Positions 23,304-33,837 of a stretch of 64,000 nt of DNA are shown piece after piece. The notes below the pieces were generated by a model, which was given only the letters and a program-made list of their open reading frames with translations, ran no database searches and was not told the DNA's origin. Position numbers and translations under genes: made by a program. How positions within the stretch are numbered: position 1 is the stretch's first letter; the number at the start of each line of letters is the position of its first letter. Origin of the DNA: Aureobasidium sp. EXF-3400 (Eukaryota; Ascomycota; Dothideomycetes; Dothideales; Saccotheciaceae); assembly GCA_024195585.1 (NCBI GenBank), contig SWBL01000084.1, positions 62,001-126,000 on the forward strand. The letters are read 5' to 3'.

Positions 23304-24377
23304 TTACAGGAAATAGTCTCTGACAGGGTCCGAGCCAGGGTTGTTGTGTTGGTTTTGTTGCTCAATGCGGTGGACTTCGTTCTCAGGAGCTGCATCAAAG
23401 ACATTCCACTTTCTCTCTCCAGTGGGGCTGACCTCGAGAACACTAGCCTTATTTCCGCATCGGTAGCAGTAGTTGGGAGCGCTCCAGACGGTGGACAGCC
23501 TGTCGTCGAACATGACCATGTACCCTTCATTACAGAGTTGGTGAGCGCGGAGAATGTGTGTCATGGAGTTGACTTGGAGGAATTTTTTGACGACTTGGGC
23601 GCCAAAAGTGTAACCAGCTCCTCTTGGACTCAAAGAGAATTCGTCTCGATCGGCGTCGGGGTCGCTCCAAACCAGGTCGGCCATGGGGCCTTCGTGAGGG
23701 ATCTCCCTGAAGCGGTCGATGATCTTGATCTGATCAATGCTATGGATGCTGGGCGACAGACCACCATGGACGCAGAAGATCTTGTCATCGATGACGCAGG
23801 ATAGGGAGAGGTAGTCGAACATGTCGGTGAAGTGGTGCCAGACAGCAGCGTTGCCGTACTTGCGGCTGCATTCGGTGTAGAAGCCGTAGGATTGAGTGAC
23901 ACCGCGAGACTCGTGATTGCCACGGATCAGGTGGACGCGTTGAGGGTAGCGCAGTTTGAGACAGACCAGCAGCGAGATGGTCTCGACACTAAAGAGGCCG
24001 CGATCAACGTAGTCGCCTGTACTTGGTCAGAGATGGACATTGTTGGCGGTCGCGTGCCTCATTACACATACCGAGGAAAAGGTAGTTGGTGTCTGGACAA
24101 GGGCCGCTGATTTTGAAGATCTCAAGCAGGTCGAAGAACTGGCCATGGATGTCGCCAACGACGGTTACGGGAGCTTGGATGTGGACGACATTGCTCTCCT
24201 TCATGAGCATTTCCTTGGTCTTTGCGCATATGGCCTCGATGACCGACTCGGCGAGCAGCTCCTTCTGGTAGAGGCGCTCAATGCACTCGTCAAGATCGAT
24301 GCTGGCTTGCAAACGTCAGCTCTTGCCACGCGGCGCATTCTTGCAACAACAGGAGCCCTACAGGGAAGTCCGGGCAT
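23304..24377 (-). CDS. PPG1: Ser/Thr protein phosphatase of the PP2A group, Ppg1
   Basis: Exons 24377-24362, 24305-24072 and 24016-23304 give 320 aa. All PPP-family catalytic motifs are present: GDIHGQ, GDYVDRG (rebuilt across the second intron), RGNHESR, and HGGLSPS, plus the PP2A-type C-terminus DYFL that can be carboxymethylated. The signatures [30 protein letters not shown] and [21 protein letters not shown] place it with yeast Ppg1 rather than PP4 or PP6. Ppg1 works in the Far/STRIPAK-type complex. The first exon of 16 nt (donor GTAGGG) is the least certain part; only it supplies an ATG in phase with the DLDEC start. Confidence 0.9.
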
Positions 24378-25104
24378 GGTTGCGGCGGGTGTGCTCGCGC
24401 AAGCAGGTGCGATGGACGTCGGAGAAAAGCTTAGGGCGATGCGAAAGGCGATATTAGTGCCTTGGTAGAAACAACTCTTTCACACATGATCAAGGACAAA
24501 GACAAAGCCTGAGATGCGTCTACCAGAACAACATGACGGCTCTCTGAATTGCTGTTCAATCTGGCCTCTCTCCCGAGAATCTTGGCCACTTCCGCACCCG
24601 CCAAATCTCAAATTCCAAACTGCCTCTCCACCGTCGGCCTGCTGCTGCACGTGACATGGACGTTGGTGATTGGCTCGACATCCAATTTACCATTGTAAAT
24701 AATGTTGCACCTTGCTTTGCTGCCTCTTGCTGCGACGACAATCAACTACAGCCCAGGTAGTGGCTAGGTGACGAGACGCTCCGTTGGCAGTGCTGTCTCT
24801 TGCCATCTCTGGTAACAAACAGCTCCTTCCCAACTCCTGCCACAACCCGCACCTTGCCGTCTTCGTCTGTGCGTGCACGCCCGACTTGATTCGTCTTTCC
24901 TTCCCTGTCAAACGACTGGCACAAGTTGATTCATATCCCTTGCAACCCTTTCTCACTGTCCTTTCTGCTTGACTTCTTCTCTGACGCCTATGGCATCTCT
25001 CTGATTAATGCTGCCTGGTCGCAAGGAAAATATTCTCTTCTTTCCCCACTTTGTCGTCAAAACTTTTTAATCTACTCATACGAGCAAGCAAACATTGATT
25101 CGTC
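24378..25104. promoter_or_regulatory. Divergent region between PPG1 and the proline-rich gene
   Basis: About 730 bp containing both promoters. It becomes pyrimidine-rich towards 25104. No TATA element stands out, and frames here are short. Confidence 0.4.
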
Positions 25105-27223
25105 ATGTATACTGCCCCTACTGCTCAACCTCAACCTCCTTTTCAACAGCCATATCAGAATGGTTATGTCCAACCTCAACATCCTGCCGTAGTGGGCTAT
25201 CCTCAACCACTGTACCAGCCTGCTCCTACACCAGTGGCATATGGAGCTCAGCAATATCAACAAGCTTTTGCTGCTCCATCACAGAACGGGTAAGCACCCT
25301 TTTTTCTTTCGTTGCCGCTTTTTCGTCTTCTTCTCTCTTTGCAGATCTGATTTCTTATAGACCTCCTTTGAAAAAGCAAAAGGGAAATCCTGTCATCACA
25401 CGCTATCCGCCACCACCTGGTTATAAACAGCAACCTACCTATACTGCGGCTTCATACACAACACCGGCTTATCCCACACATCCTCCAGCACTTCAAACAG
25501 CTTACCCCCAGACGGCATATCAAGGATATCAACCTCCAGTCACCACAGCGTATCCTCCGACGACGACTTATCCTACTCAGGGGGTATATGATCCAAATCA
25601 AGCTTACCAGCAGCCACCGTATCAACCACCGCAAATCGCACAGCCTTATGCTGTCGCAGCACCAGTATCGTCGTATCCTGTACCCGTTCCTGCATATCCA
25701 CCACAGGAACACTCGGGCTACTATGATGAAAACGGTGCCTACGTAGCGGCGCCTTCTGCCCATCCAACGCCGTACATGGATGCTTCTGCCTATCCTGCCC
25801 CTCTGAGTGAAGATGGATATGCTGCATCGCACACACGACAGTCTAGTCTCGACTTTGGCCTTGATTTTGATTTTGATGGCGAAGCTGGCGTACCGGCTGA
25901 GGAGGTCGTGCCAGAGCTCAGCCTCGGTCTAATCACATGGCATCCAGCTCTACCCACCACTAAGCCCTTACCATCTGTCTTCGAGGAAGCTGGACCAAAA
26001 TGGACTGAATCCGCTAAGGCAACTGAAGGGTCGCACATCAGTGTTACATCTGAGTTCTTCCCTGACGATATGTCTGTTGATATCAGACTCAGTGTGCGAG
26101 ACACAGACGAATGGCAGAAGGTCAAGGATGACCTTATCTTCGTTGACTTCGAGAAGACAGCTGTGACAGTGCCGCTTCTTACTGTCATCGCAAACCGCGA
26201 CCGTCCTGATCCTGTTACCGAGCAGTTAGAGCCAGTAATCCAGTACAGGGATGACATGCCAGAGGCCTCACATCCATCGCATGTTCAGCAATCTGTTGCA
26301 GGAGCAGATGATGAGCAGTCGGACGGGGACCAAGCCATGGACATGAGCGACGATGATGACGAGCCTGTTAAGCCTGTCCTCCAGCCAACCATCCAACCTC
26401 TTGCCCATCCCTTGCCGCGACCAGTGACACAATCAGCTCCACCTGTGAAGCAGGTTACTATCCTCGACACTCTTGAGCTGGCTCTCGGCCCCAAGTCGCC
26501 TCGAAAGAACGACAGACAACCACCACGATCTGCTCGTCACTCAAGATCGCGATCGCCTGAGAAGCGCAGCAGACAGGGCTCACAGCAGCCCAAGGCCAAG
26601 CCTGCTCCCCTTCCCAAAGACACAGCACAGGAAAACATCTTGGCGGCACTCGGTGTTGAGGGTTCACCGAAGATGGTGTATCCCACCCCACCTCCCGCAC
26701 TGGGCTTGCCAGTACCTCCAGGCAATCGGTATTCAAAATACGTCAAACTTAAGAAGACAGCAGATCTAACATGTCATAGCAAAAAAATTACCCCTCCTGG
26801 CGGCTTTGCACCTCCGAATGGACATTTCGCATACGGTCCTCAGTTCCCCCCTCCCCCACCGCCTCGTGAAAGCCGTTCGCCTTCCTTCGATCCATGGCGT
26901 GCACATGATCCCGCCAGCCCCAAGTCCACTACCTCTCAGCACACAGCAGCTGGTTCGGACTTCCATGGTGACGATGTCATGGTCGACCTGGACGCTACCC
27001 CCAAAGCCAAAGTACCAGTCGCTGCTGAGAAATCAGGCAGTGGCAGGAAGCGTACTTATGAAGAAGTGGCTGCTGCTGAAGGAGGACGCCGCAGACAGGA
27101 TGATGACACTCCCCGAGCACGACGCATGCGACAAAGTAGACAAGACGTTTACAGGTATGTTGAGACCTTGTTTAGATATACCACACAAGAACTAATGGTG
27201 TTCGCAGCCGTTACCGCCGGTAA
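25105..27223 (+). CDS. Proline/glutamine/tyrosine-rich conserved-looking nuclear-type protein, unknown
   Basis: Exons 25105-25289, 25361-26728, 26780-27154 and 27208-27223 give 647 aa ending SRQDVYSRYRR. The 51-nt intron 26729-26779 is stop-free, so the frame also reads through; the last intron (27155-27207) shifts the frame into an immediate TAA, giving a clean end. The N-terminal 230 residues are a Pro/Gln/Tyr/Ala low-complexity domain. A folded-looking core follows (LSLGLITWHPALPTTKPLP to VDIRLSVRDTDEWQKVKDDL, about 270-350), then an acidic patch, an Arg/Ser stretch (RHSRSRSPEKRSRQ) and a bipartite-type basic motif near GRKRTYEE. RS-like and basic segments suggest a nuclear RNA-linked role, by inference only. 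Confidence 0.75.
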
Positions 27224-28056
27224 GCGCTTGTCATGCTTGGGCATGTTTGAGCGATTTCAGGCACAAGTCTATTTCCTTTGCCTCTATATTTCTTCTTTCA
27301 GTTTTTTCAACTCGCTGTATGCGAGCCTAGTCCTCGATGACGTTAGATGCCCATCTCGGGGATTTGTATGTGTTCACGGCCAAGAAGCAGGAATGTCCTT
27401 TCAGAACAGGCAAATGGTCGAGAGTCAGGTGTACAAAAATCATATTTGTCTCGACACAGGAGAAAAAGCAGATTACGGTAACGATTTCTCTTCTTCTCCA
27501 TCCCTTCACTGTCCCTTTCTTTCTGGACATTTTCTTTCTCTCCGCGAATGAGAGGCCAGTTTTTCTTTATTCTATAGTTTTTTATTACGACCTTCACCTG
27601 CTTCATGTTACAAGAAAAAGATTCTGATCCTCCTTTCCTTTTGGTTGTGCCGATGGCACATTGTTATGCTTCATGATCTCCATTACCTATTCTGTATAAT
27701 GGTAAACGCCAAGCCGAGGTGACCGGACTCGCCCATAGCTTTCATGACGAGGGATTCCGAAGGGCATCTTCTTCGATACAATGTAGAAACACGCCAATAT
27801 GGCATAGGTCAAGGATCGAAACTGTCAGTGGCTTTTCGGGTATGAGGAGAATAAATAGCCCCTTCCCGGCCAGCTACCACACTACACCCACATCGATAGC
27901 TGTTTTCAGACAAAGAGAAAGAAAAAAAAAAGACTCTAACGAAGGGGTAAAAGCAACGAGTGTAATGTCTCCCGACCCAGTGGACGTACGTCACAGTCCC
28001 GCTGAAGGCCAAAACCAGTGAACAGCGCAAAGTATCGACAAAACAAAAAAGAAAAG
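27224..28056. other. Intergenic, 3' UTR and tRNA flank
   Basis: About 830 bp. The coding frame that runs on to 27551 is a read-through of the last intron and 3' UTR of the preceding gene. No other gene supported. Confidence 0.45.
28045..28055 (-). terminator. RNA polymerase III T-run terminator
   Basis: On the minus strand, four T then six T residues begin two bases after the tRNA 3' end, the standard Pol III stop. Confidence 0.7.
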
Positions 28057-28181
28057 CACCGTAGGCAGGAATCGAACCTGCGACCTCCCGACTCTAACGA
28101 ACGTGTTAAGAACGAATGAAATGACCAATCAAATGAGTGAGTGACTAAGAATCGGGCGTGCTACCGCTACACCACCACGGC
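28057..28181 (-). tRNA. Intron-containing tRNA, anticodon reads CTT (tentative tRNA-Lys)
   Basis: A full cloverleaf folds on the minus strand: acceptor GCCGTGG with CTACGGT (G-U at 1-72 and 6-67), D-arm GTGT/GCAC with an A-box match, anticodon stem CCCGA/TCGGG, variable loop AGGTC, T-arm GCAGG/CCTGC with TTCGATT. The anticodon loop TTCTTA is interrupted after position 37 by a 53-nt intron, the universal fungal position, so positions 34-36 read CTT. A T-run terminator follows directly and a TATATA lies 36 bp upstream (28217-28222). G73 and the G1-U72 pair are unusual for tRNA-Lys, so the identity is less sure than the tRNA call. Confidence 0.8.
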
Positions 28182-28587
28182 TTTTTTGCTCGTTGAATAG
28201 GGACTAGATGATTTGGTATATAAGGGTTGGTGGAAAAGGGAAGGTGGCGGCGGGAAGGGATTTCGATTGAGGGAGTTTATGATAGGTGGGTATCATTCTT
28301 AGAACTAAAAGTGCTAGAAGCATTTGCATAATGAGAGGTACATTTAAACATACTATTCTTATCATACCTGTTTTGTTTGTGCAGCCTTTCAGTTTTTAAG
28401 TGCCATGTTAAACATCATCGTTATCTTATCGTTGCGAAAGAAATGCTAGAGAAACTTGCAGCGGCGAATGATTCGAAATACCAGCCATCAAGCAGGCACT
28501 TTGTAGTCACGACAATTTATATCAGTGACGTTGAGGTTGGGCCGTAGCCTGCAGCATGCATACATGGGTATCTTCTATATTGGACTC
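28182..28587. other. tRNA upstream flank and 3' flank of AP-3 beta
   Basis: About 400 bp. Holds the TATATA element at 28217-28222 read on the minus strand towards the tRNA. Otherwise AT-rich 3' flank with no gene. Confidence 0.45.
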
Positions 28588-31164
28588 CTAATCAACAAGT
28601 CGCCTCTTCTCATCGCCATCATCACTTTCGCTTTCTTCCTCTTCTGACGAGTCTTCTTCTGTTTCGCCTTCATCATCTGTCTCTTCCTCCTCCTCGTCAG
28701 TCTCCACCTCTTCATCTTCAGACTCGTCAGTCTCTTCTTCCGACGACTCTTCATCCTCTTCATCAAGCCAGTCATCCAATGTCTTCTCCTTGGCAGGCGC
28801 GCCAGACTTTGATTTGTAGACAACGGGCGCAGATCCTTTAAGAGCTTCGTCAAGCATCTTACCCGCCGGGACTGTTGATCCACTGGGTCTGTATTCGGTT
28901 TTTGCTTCCATCTCAACATTTCTGAGCTTTGCATCAGGTTCGTCTCCGTCCTGAACCCAGTCCGGAAGGGGTGTATAGCCACTGAGGCCACTCACACCGC
29001 TCTCCTCGCCAATCACTAAGCTCGCGCTACCGAGTACGTAACCCTTGCGACTTTCACTTGGACTTGGCGCCTGCGGTACAGGCTTGGGTGCGAGCAGAAG
29101 GAGAGATGCAAGCTCAGTACTCGAAGGCACTGCTAGCAACGCGCGGAACATGCGGGCGCGATCGCGAAGGTCGTATGATGGCGTGTAGCGAGCCAGTAGC
29201 AGAGCGTGATTGTACAGCAATGATATCGGATGAGACCTGTCTTCTTGTGACTCGAAGTTCGATGATTCCTCATTGTTGAATCCCTGATCTCTGAATCCTG
29301 CACCATCTTCTTCCTCATCAGGGGCAAGAACAGTCGAGCTGGACTGACGCTCTAGAGCAGGAGGACTACCCTTCTTTTTTGACGCATTTTCAGCATTCAG
29401 CCAATGCAAGTATACCTTCGCTGCCAGTAGCACAATCTGCTGTCGAACGAGATCGTGTTCATCAGGATAGCCACGAACAAGGATACGTAGAACGTCAGGG
29501 GCGATACTCTGGTCGGATGAGTAACCAGCAAATTCGCCAACTAACCAGATGATACTGGCGCGTGCAGCAGGACTGGTTAAGGTATCTAAGTTTTTCGCCA
29601 GACGGATGACTGTCTTGGTGTGTGCGAGCGGATCGCGCTGGATCATGTGTCGGATGACTTCCAAAGCCTCGGCTACGAGATGTTGATCTGGACTGTGGAC
29701 TTGACGAAGTAGTAAACGCAAGCAGCGCGAGCTGGTAGCGGCATCCGAGTTTTGAGCGCAACGACCAATTGCTCGTACTGACTCGCGGACTAGAGCAGGG
29801 TCGTGGCCTTGTGAGAAGTGTTCGAGTTCGGTAAGAATGAGGCCTTGTACATCAGCGGTGCAATGGGGGAAGACAAGGGTCAGAACTTCAAGCTTGAGGC
29901 GCCATGTTTGTTCCCCCTCGCCAGACCGGAGCAGAAAATGGCGGAAGTGTGGAACGAAGTGCTGTGGGTAGAGAAGACAGATTTGGACGATGTTATGAAG
30001 ACCAATCTGGTTGATGTCAGGAGGGCCACGGAGAAGTGCTGTAAGAGGTCCGATGGCATGATGCAGATACTGTTCAGGGGCGAGGTACAGATAAGCTCTC
30101 GTGACGGCGACAACAACGGCCGAGGTGCGAGATTGTAGAAGTGGAAGTGCGGAAGTAAGGAGCAAGTCGAGATCGGAATCCAGGGTTTGGACATCTTCAT
30201 ATTCGACCTCCTGTTCTTCAGCATCGTCGTCATCGTAGAAGCCTTTCTGTTTGTCGGTTTGGGTGGTTGCTTTGCGCACACGTCGAGTTCTCCTGGGGAA
30301 GCATTTTCGCGCATAGATTGTCATCAGTTGCAGGGTCGAGACCTGTCCCCATTCGTCCATATCCACCAATTTCTTGACAATACTTCTGTAGTGTGGATGA
30401 ATCAGGTCCAGTCGCTCCGGACAAACCTGGCTGAAAGCGGCAACTGCAGCACCGACGACAAAGTACTGCTTGTCTCCGAGCAAGGTGGAGAGGTATTCGG
30501 TGACCTGAGGAAGAGTGGCAGGGTCCAGTTTGACACACTTGACGCACGCAAATGCAGCAGCCTTGCGAACGATTGGACTCATGTCGGCAGTGCCTTTCTT
30601 GATAGCGAGCGAGACGATTTGGCTAATGAGCGGGATACGAACACCGGCCATGGTCTTTAGTGCCATGGCACGTACTCGAGGGCTGGTGTCGGACAGCGAC
30701 TTTTGAATCGTGTTGATGGACAGGAGAGCGGTATCCGGATCTGCCTCGGCATGATGTAGCAAATATGAGTAGACGAGCGGCCTTGTCGACGAAGTAGGAT
30801 GCGAGAGAGTTTTGAGGACCGAAGGGAAGAAGGGGAGTGTTTGCGCCAGGGGAGCCGTGTATTGCATCTGCCATTGAAAGGGTAAGTTGATGTTTCGTGA
30901 CTTCCTTGTCTTGGGTAGCACTGACTTCGATAACACGGCGCAAGCCTTCGAGGACCTCCCGTTCGTTCCTGCTGTCCAGCAACTTCTTTATCTGCGCCGG
31001 AGGCATCTGCTTGGCCGGCCTCCGTCCGGCACCTGCATCTCGAGCGGCCTCGAGTGTGAGGTCGCGTGCTACCACAGGTCAGACAGGCTTCTTGGTCATG
31101 GTCAGATGTCTGCATCTAGTATACCTGTTTCCAGCATGCTCGAGATACGCGATATTGACTCCAT
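28588..31164 (-). CDS. APL6: AP-3 adaptor complex beta subunit
   Basis: Exons 31164-31125, 31068-30926 and 30867-28588 give 820 aa; both junctions (phases 1 and 0) rebuild the conserved beta-adaptin start, where KKLLDSRNEREVLEGLRRVIE passes into the HEAT-repeat trunk. Diagnostic trunk segments include YSYLLHHAEADPDTALLSIN, KKGTADMSPIVRKAAAFA, and LVDMDEWGQVSTLQLMTIYA. The C-terminus is a long acidic Glu/Asp/Ser hinge typical of AP-3 beta, and a separate ear domain is not evident, as in other fungi. AP-3 carries cargo from the late Golgi to the vacuole without passing through endosomes. No odd features beyond ordinary fungal introns. Confidence 0.92.
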
Positions 31165-31420
31165 CTTGGCTGCACTGTGTCAAGGCGCAATCGTGCACTT
31201 GCCATGTTCAAATGGTCGAGCTTGAGTGTTTGGCGGGGACGCAACTTCCATTTGGCGCACGTCACCGCCCGCCTTCCTCCTGCAGCCACTTTGAATCTCC
31301 TCCGACCCTGTCATACAATTTATCCATCTCGACTTTCGGTGCAAATTCTCTCCAGACGCGATAGTGCTGCAGGACGGATGTTCAGAAGGGAATCAACCAA
31401 GTCCGCATGATTGTGTTCAC

Positions 31421-32143
31421 ATGCTGTCCAAAAGATTTCAGCCATCGCGACCAATCGTGCTTGAGCCGTGCAAAGCTCACCATGTTCTCCAGACTTGCAT
31501 GAGCCACCCTTCACCTATCAAACATCTGATTATATGTTCAACTCGAGATGCATTTCTTCAGTCTCTCTTGTATGAGATCACTCAAGAAAGTCATATCGAC
31601 CACAACACTGCACTGGATTTGCTTACTCCAACCTTGAGCAATCTACACAATTCACGCAACGTTCAAGTCACTTTTTGTTCAGATCTCACCAACCTGCGAG
31701 CCTACCTTGCGACACTCAAACACCCTTCCCAACTGGCACAAGTTGAGTCAGAGACAGAAGGCACACTCGACAAAACATATCCACTCCTAATGATTCTGAA
31801 TCCAATCCAAATCCATGAACATACTCTATCATATTCAGCTCAGGGCTTCAATCGCACATTCGCTGCTATCGTAGACGCTGCACATTACCTCGGCCACCAA
31901 CTCGTCATGGTACAATGCATCAATCCAGAAGACGAATATGAAACCGGCGTCCAAGAAGACGAGGACATGCTCGGTGGACAACGAACGCTCACAAACCCCT
32001 GGGACCGAGATGTTTCAATGCTGAACATAACCACAAAGACCTTTGGCACCGGGGAGCGAGGTTGGGTCGGCAGAACTGTAAAAATCAGGCAGGTGGCCAA
32101 GCGCTGGTGTGTTTTCCGAGAGCTGGAGGATTATAGCGTGTAG
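31421..32143 (+). CDS. Unrecognised 240-aa protein
   Basis: The frame is open from about 31364, but the first ATG is at 31421, giving 240 aa; no intron is needed. Features: an early segment PIKHLIICSTRDAFLQSLL, a strand-like LLMILNPIQIHEHTL, a helix FNRTFAAIVDAAHYLGH followed by strand QLVMVQC, an acidic linker, and a terminal pair SMLNITTKTFGTGERGWVG and VAKRWCVFREL. The alternation of hydrophobic strands and helices and the late Arg/Trp-rich strands look like a small alpha/beta (possibly degenerate RecA-like) fold without a Walker A motif. That is a guess; I do not recognise the family. It is divergent from AP-3 beta with 256 bp between starts. Confidence 0.65.
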   Translation: MLSKRFQPSRPIVLEPCKAHHVLQTCMSHPSPIKHLIICSTRDAFLQSLLYEITQESHIDHNTALDLLTPTLSNLHNSRNVQVTFCSDLTNLRAYLATLKHPSQLAQVESETEGTLDKTYPLLMILNPIQIHEHTLSYSAQGFNRTFAAIVDAAHYLGHQLVMVQCINPEDEYETGVQEDEDMLGGQRTLTNPWDRDVSMLNITTKTFGTGERGWVGRTVKIRQVAKRWCVFRELEDYSV

Positions 32144-32245
32144 CTGTTGTAAGCAGTAAATGGAAAGACTCGGTTGAGGAAAATCTAAATCGATGTCATG
32201 GTATTGGAGAAAGAAGAAAATGTACAAAGGGTTCCGCCGTGTGCT

Positions 32246-33055
32246 CTACTTGGTACGGATGTGCTTAAGCTTCTTTGGGCTGTGCATGAAGTTGTTGGCA
32301 TAAGCCTTGGGGATGATTCTGCGCTCGTTGGGCTCCTGGACAAAGTACTCGTAGCCTTGCTTGTTGGCAAAGTTGATGGCATCATCCTTGGACTTGAAGT
32401 TGAGGTGGGTGCCCTGCATGTAATCGGCAGATGATTGCCAGCCCATCAGAGGGTTCTCCCAGCGGTGACCCTTGCTGAGGACGTCCCAGTCCATGCGCCA
32501 GTGGTGAGCGTTCCAGTCGCCAGATTGAGTCGCGGTCTTAGCGGGACGGAAAATGCTAGAGATGGCATGTAAGTATGAACAGCTTCAGACAAGCGGCGAA
32601 AGGCAAGCATTGACGAACCGAACAGTACGGGCTTGGAGGTCGGAAGGAGCGCCGGAAACGACAGCAGCAGCTACGGTTTCGGTAGGCTCACTACCATCCA
32701 TGACACGCTTGGGAACAGGAGAGAAGGCTCTGTAAAGTCATAATAAGCCTACAATCGCCCATAGGAATGATGGCGTCTTCGGCGAGGCTCACGAGGTTCT
32801 GTAGTCGACGGCAGCACCGTAGTTGGGGGCATGGCTGGGAGTGTTCTGGACAGCAGACTCGCTGCCCTTGGTCTCGCCCTTGGTCAAGTGGACAGGTGAA
32901 GGAGGCTCGTCGCGGGATTGAAGGTTGTCGACCTCAGCCGAGTTGGAAGCGACGAAAGACTGGTTGCTGGCGAAACGGGGAGCCTGACGCGAGAAGGCGG
33001 GTCGAGAGGCGACGGCGAAAAGCCTCGAGGTTGCTGTCCTGTTCAATGGCGACAT
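32246..33055 (-). CDS. NDUFS4: NADH:ubiquinone oxidoreductase 18/21-kDa subunit (NDUFS4)
   Basis: Exons 33055-32793, 32729-32619 and 32555-32246 encode 227 aa with phase-2 junctions throughout. The N-terminus (MSPLNRTATSRLFAVASRPA) is Arg/Ser/Ala-rich without acidic residues, a mitochondrial presequence. The mature part carries the family core: RTVRIFRPAKTATQSGDWNA, HHWRMDWDVLSKGHRWENPL, MGWQSSADYMQGTHLNF and the C-terminal aromatic-basic tail YFVQEPNERR. NDUFS4 is an accessory subunit on the matrix arm of complex I, near the NADH module. The second intron uses a weak donor (GTTCGT). The gene is divergent from ATP17 with 183 bp between starts. Confidence 0.93.
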
Positions 33056-33238
33056 TGTGTGGATATGTGTGACTGGCAATAGCCTCTTGTCGCTCTATCG
33101 GTATGCGCTCACGTAGGTCAGCAACCTCGACGAGGCAGCCGGAGTGAAGCCGGAGGGCTTGGCATGGCGATTGGGGAGCCTTCGCAACGCCATGTCAAAG
33201 CACATAGCACCAGTACAGAAGAGTCACTTGTCGCAACC
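33056..33238. promoter_or_regulatory. Shared divergent promoter of NDUFS4 and ATP17
   Basis: 183 bp lie between the two start codons. An ATTGG (inverted CCAAT) sits at 33170-33174, 65 bp from the ATP17 start and 115 bp from NDUFS4. CCAAT is the site of the fungal Hap complex, a regulator of respiratory genes, so co-regulation is plausible but unproven. Confidence 0.5.
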
Positions 33239-33837
33239 ATGGTCTCTACGCTCATTCCTCCCAAGGTGCGTCTGCTCTGAACTCTGCTGCCGAGTGCTCT
33301 CCATACTGACTACTCCCAGATTGCCTCGCCCTCGGTATGTTGAGCTCCGTCCTCCGCAAAATCTACACCACACCATACCTGCAACCCGGCCTCGATCGTC
33401 CGCGCAACCCAGATTATCGCACCATGTTAGAGAAAGAGATGTTTGGACTAGACTGACAGAGTCGACAATCAGGGCATTGGTGCTTCGGCCGACGCCGCCC
33501 GCATGCAGCGTGTCGTCTCGTTCTACGAGAGACTCCCTCGCGGTCCCGCACCCGAGCACAAGCCTTCCGGCCTCCTCCAGAGATACCAGCACCGCTACTT
33601 CAACGGCAAGAACCCTTCGGCCATGCGTACGACTCCCTCTATCTGTATATCTATGCTCTGGACTCGAGCTGACTTGATCCGACACAGCCCTGGTTCACGT
33701 TGTTGGCACCATGATCCTCCTTGGTTACGCCCAGAACTACTACTTCCACTTGCGTACGTTCCTTCTGGGTTGGTCACACTGCGAACATGTAGCTAACCGC
33801 TGGCTCGACAGGTCACCACAAGAACAACGCCCACTAA
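33239..33837 (+). CDS. ATP17: Mitochondrial ATP synthase subunit f
   Basis: Five exons (33239-33265, 33320-33334, 33473-33626, 33688-33753, 33812-33837) encode 95 aa; every junction phase agrees (0, 0, 1, 1). The product shows the fungal Atp17 pattern: STLIPPK, IASPS, then DAARMQRVVSFYERLPRG, GLLQRYQHRYF, GKNPSAM, one membrane helix (VHVVGTMILLGYAQNYYF) and the terminus HLRHHKNNAH. Subunit f sits in the membrane Fo sector next to subunit a and the dimer interface. Exon 2 is a 15-nt micro-exon. The gene cannot be found from single open frames, which are all under 100 codons here. Confidence 0.93.

Noticed and set aside
23274..24468. Plus-strand frames of 176 and 142 codons
   Set aside because: Antisense to PPG1, whose motifs are unmistakable.
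26741..26779. 39-nt intron with donor GTCAAA in the proline-rich gene
   Set aside because: Shorter than the usual fungal minimum; the 51-nt option with donor GTATTC shares the same branch and acceptor and fits better.
27224..27551. Continuation of the proline-rich protein to 27551
   Set aside because: Requires retention of the 27155-27207 intron, which has good GTATGT and CTAAT/CAG signals; splicing gives a clean stop at 27223.
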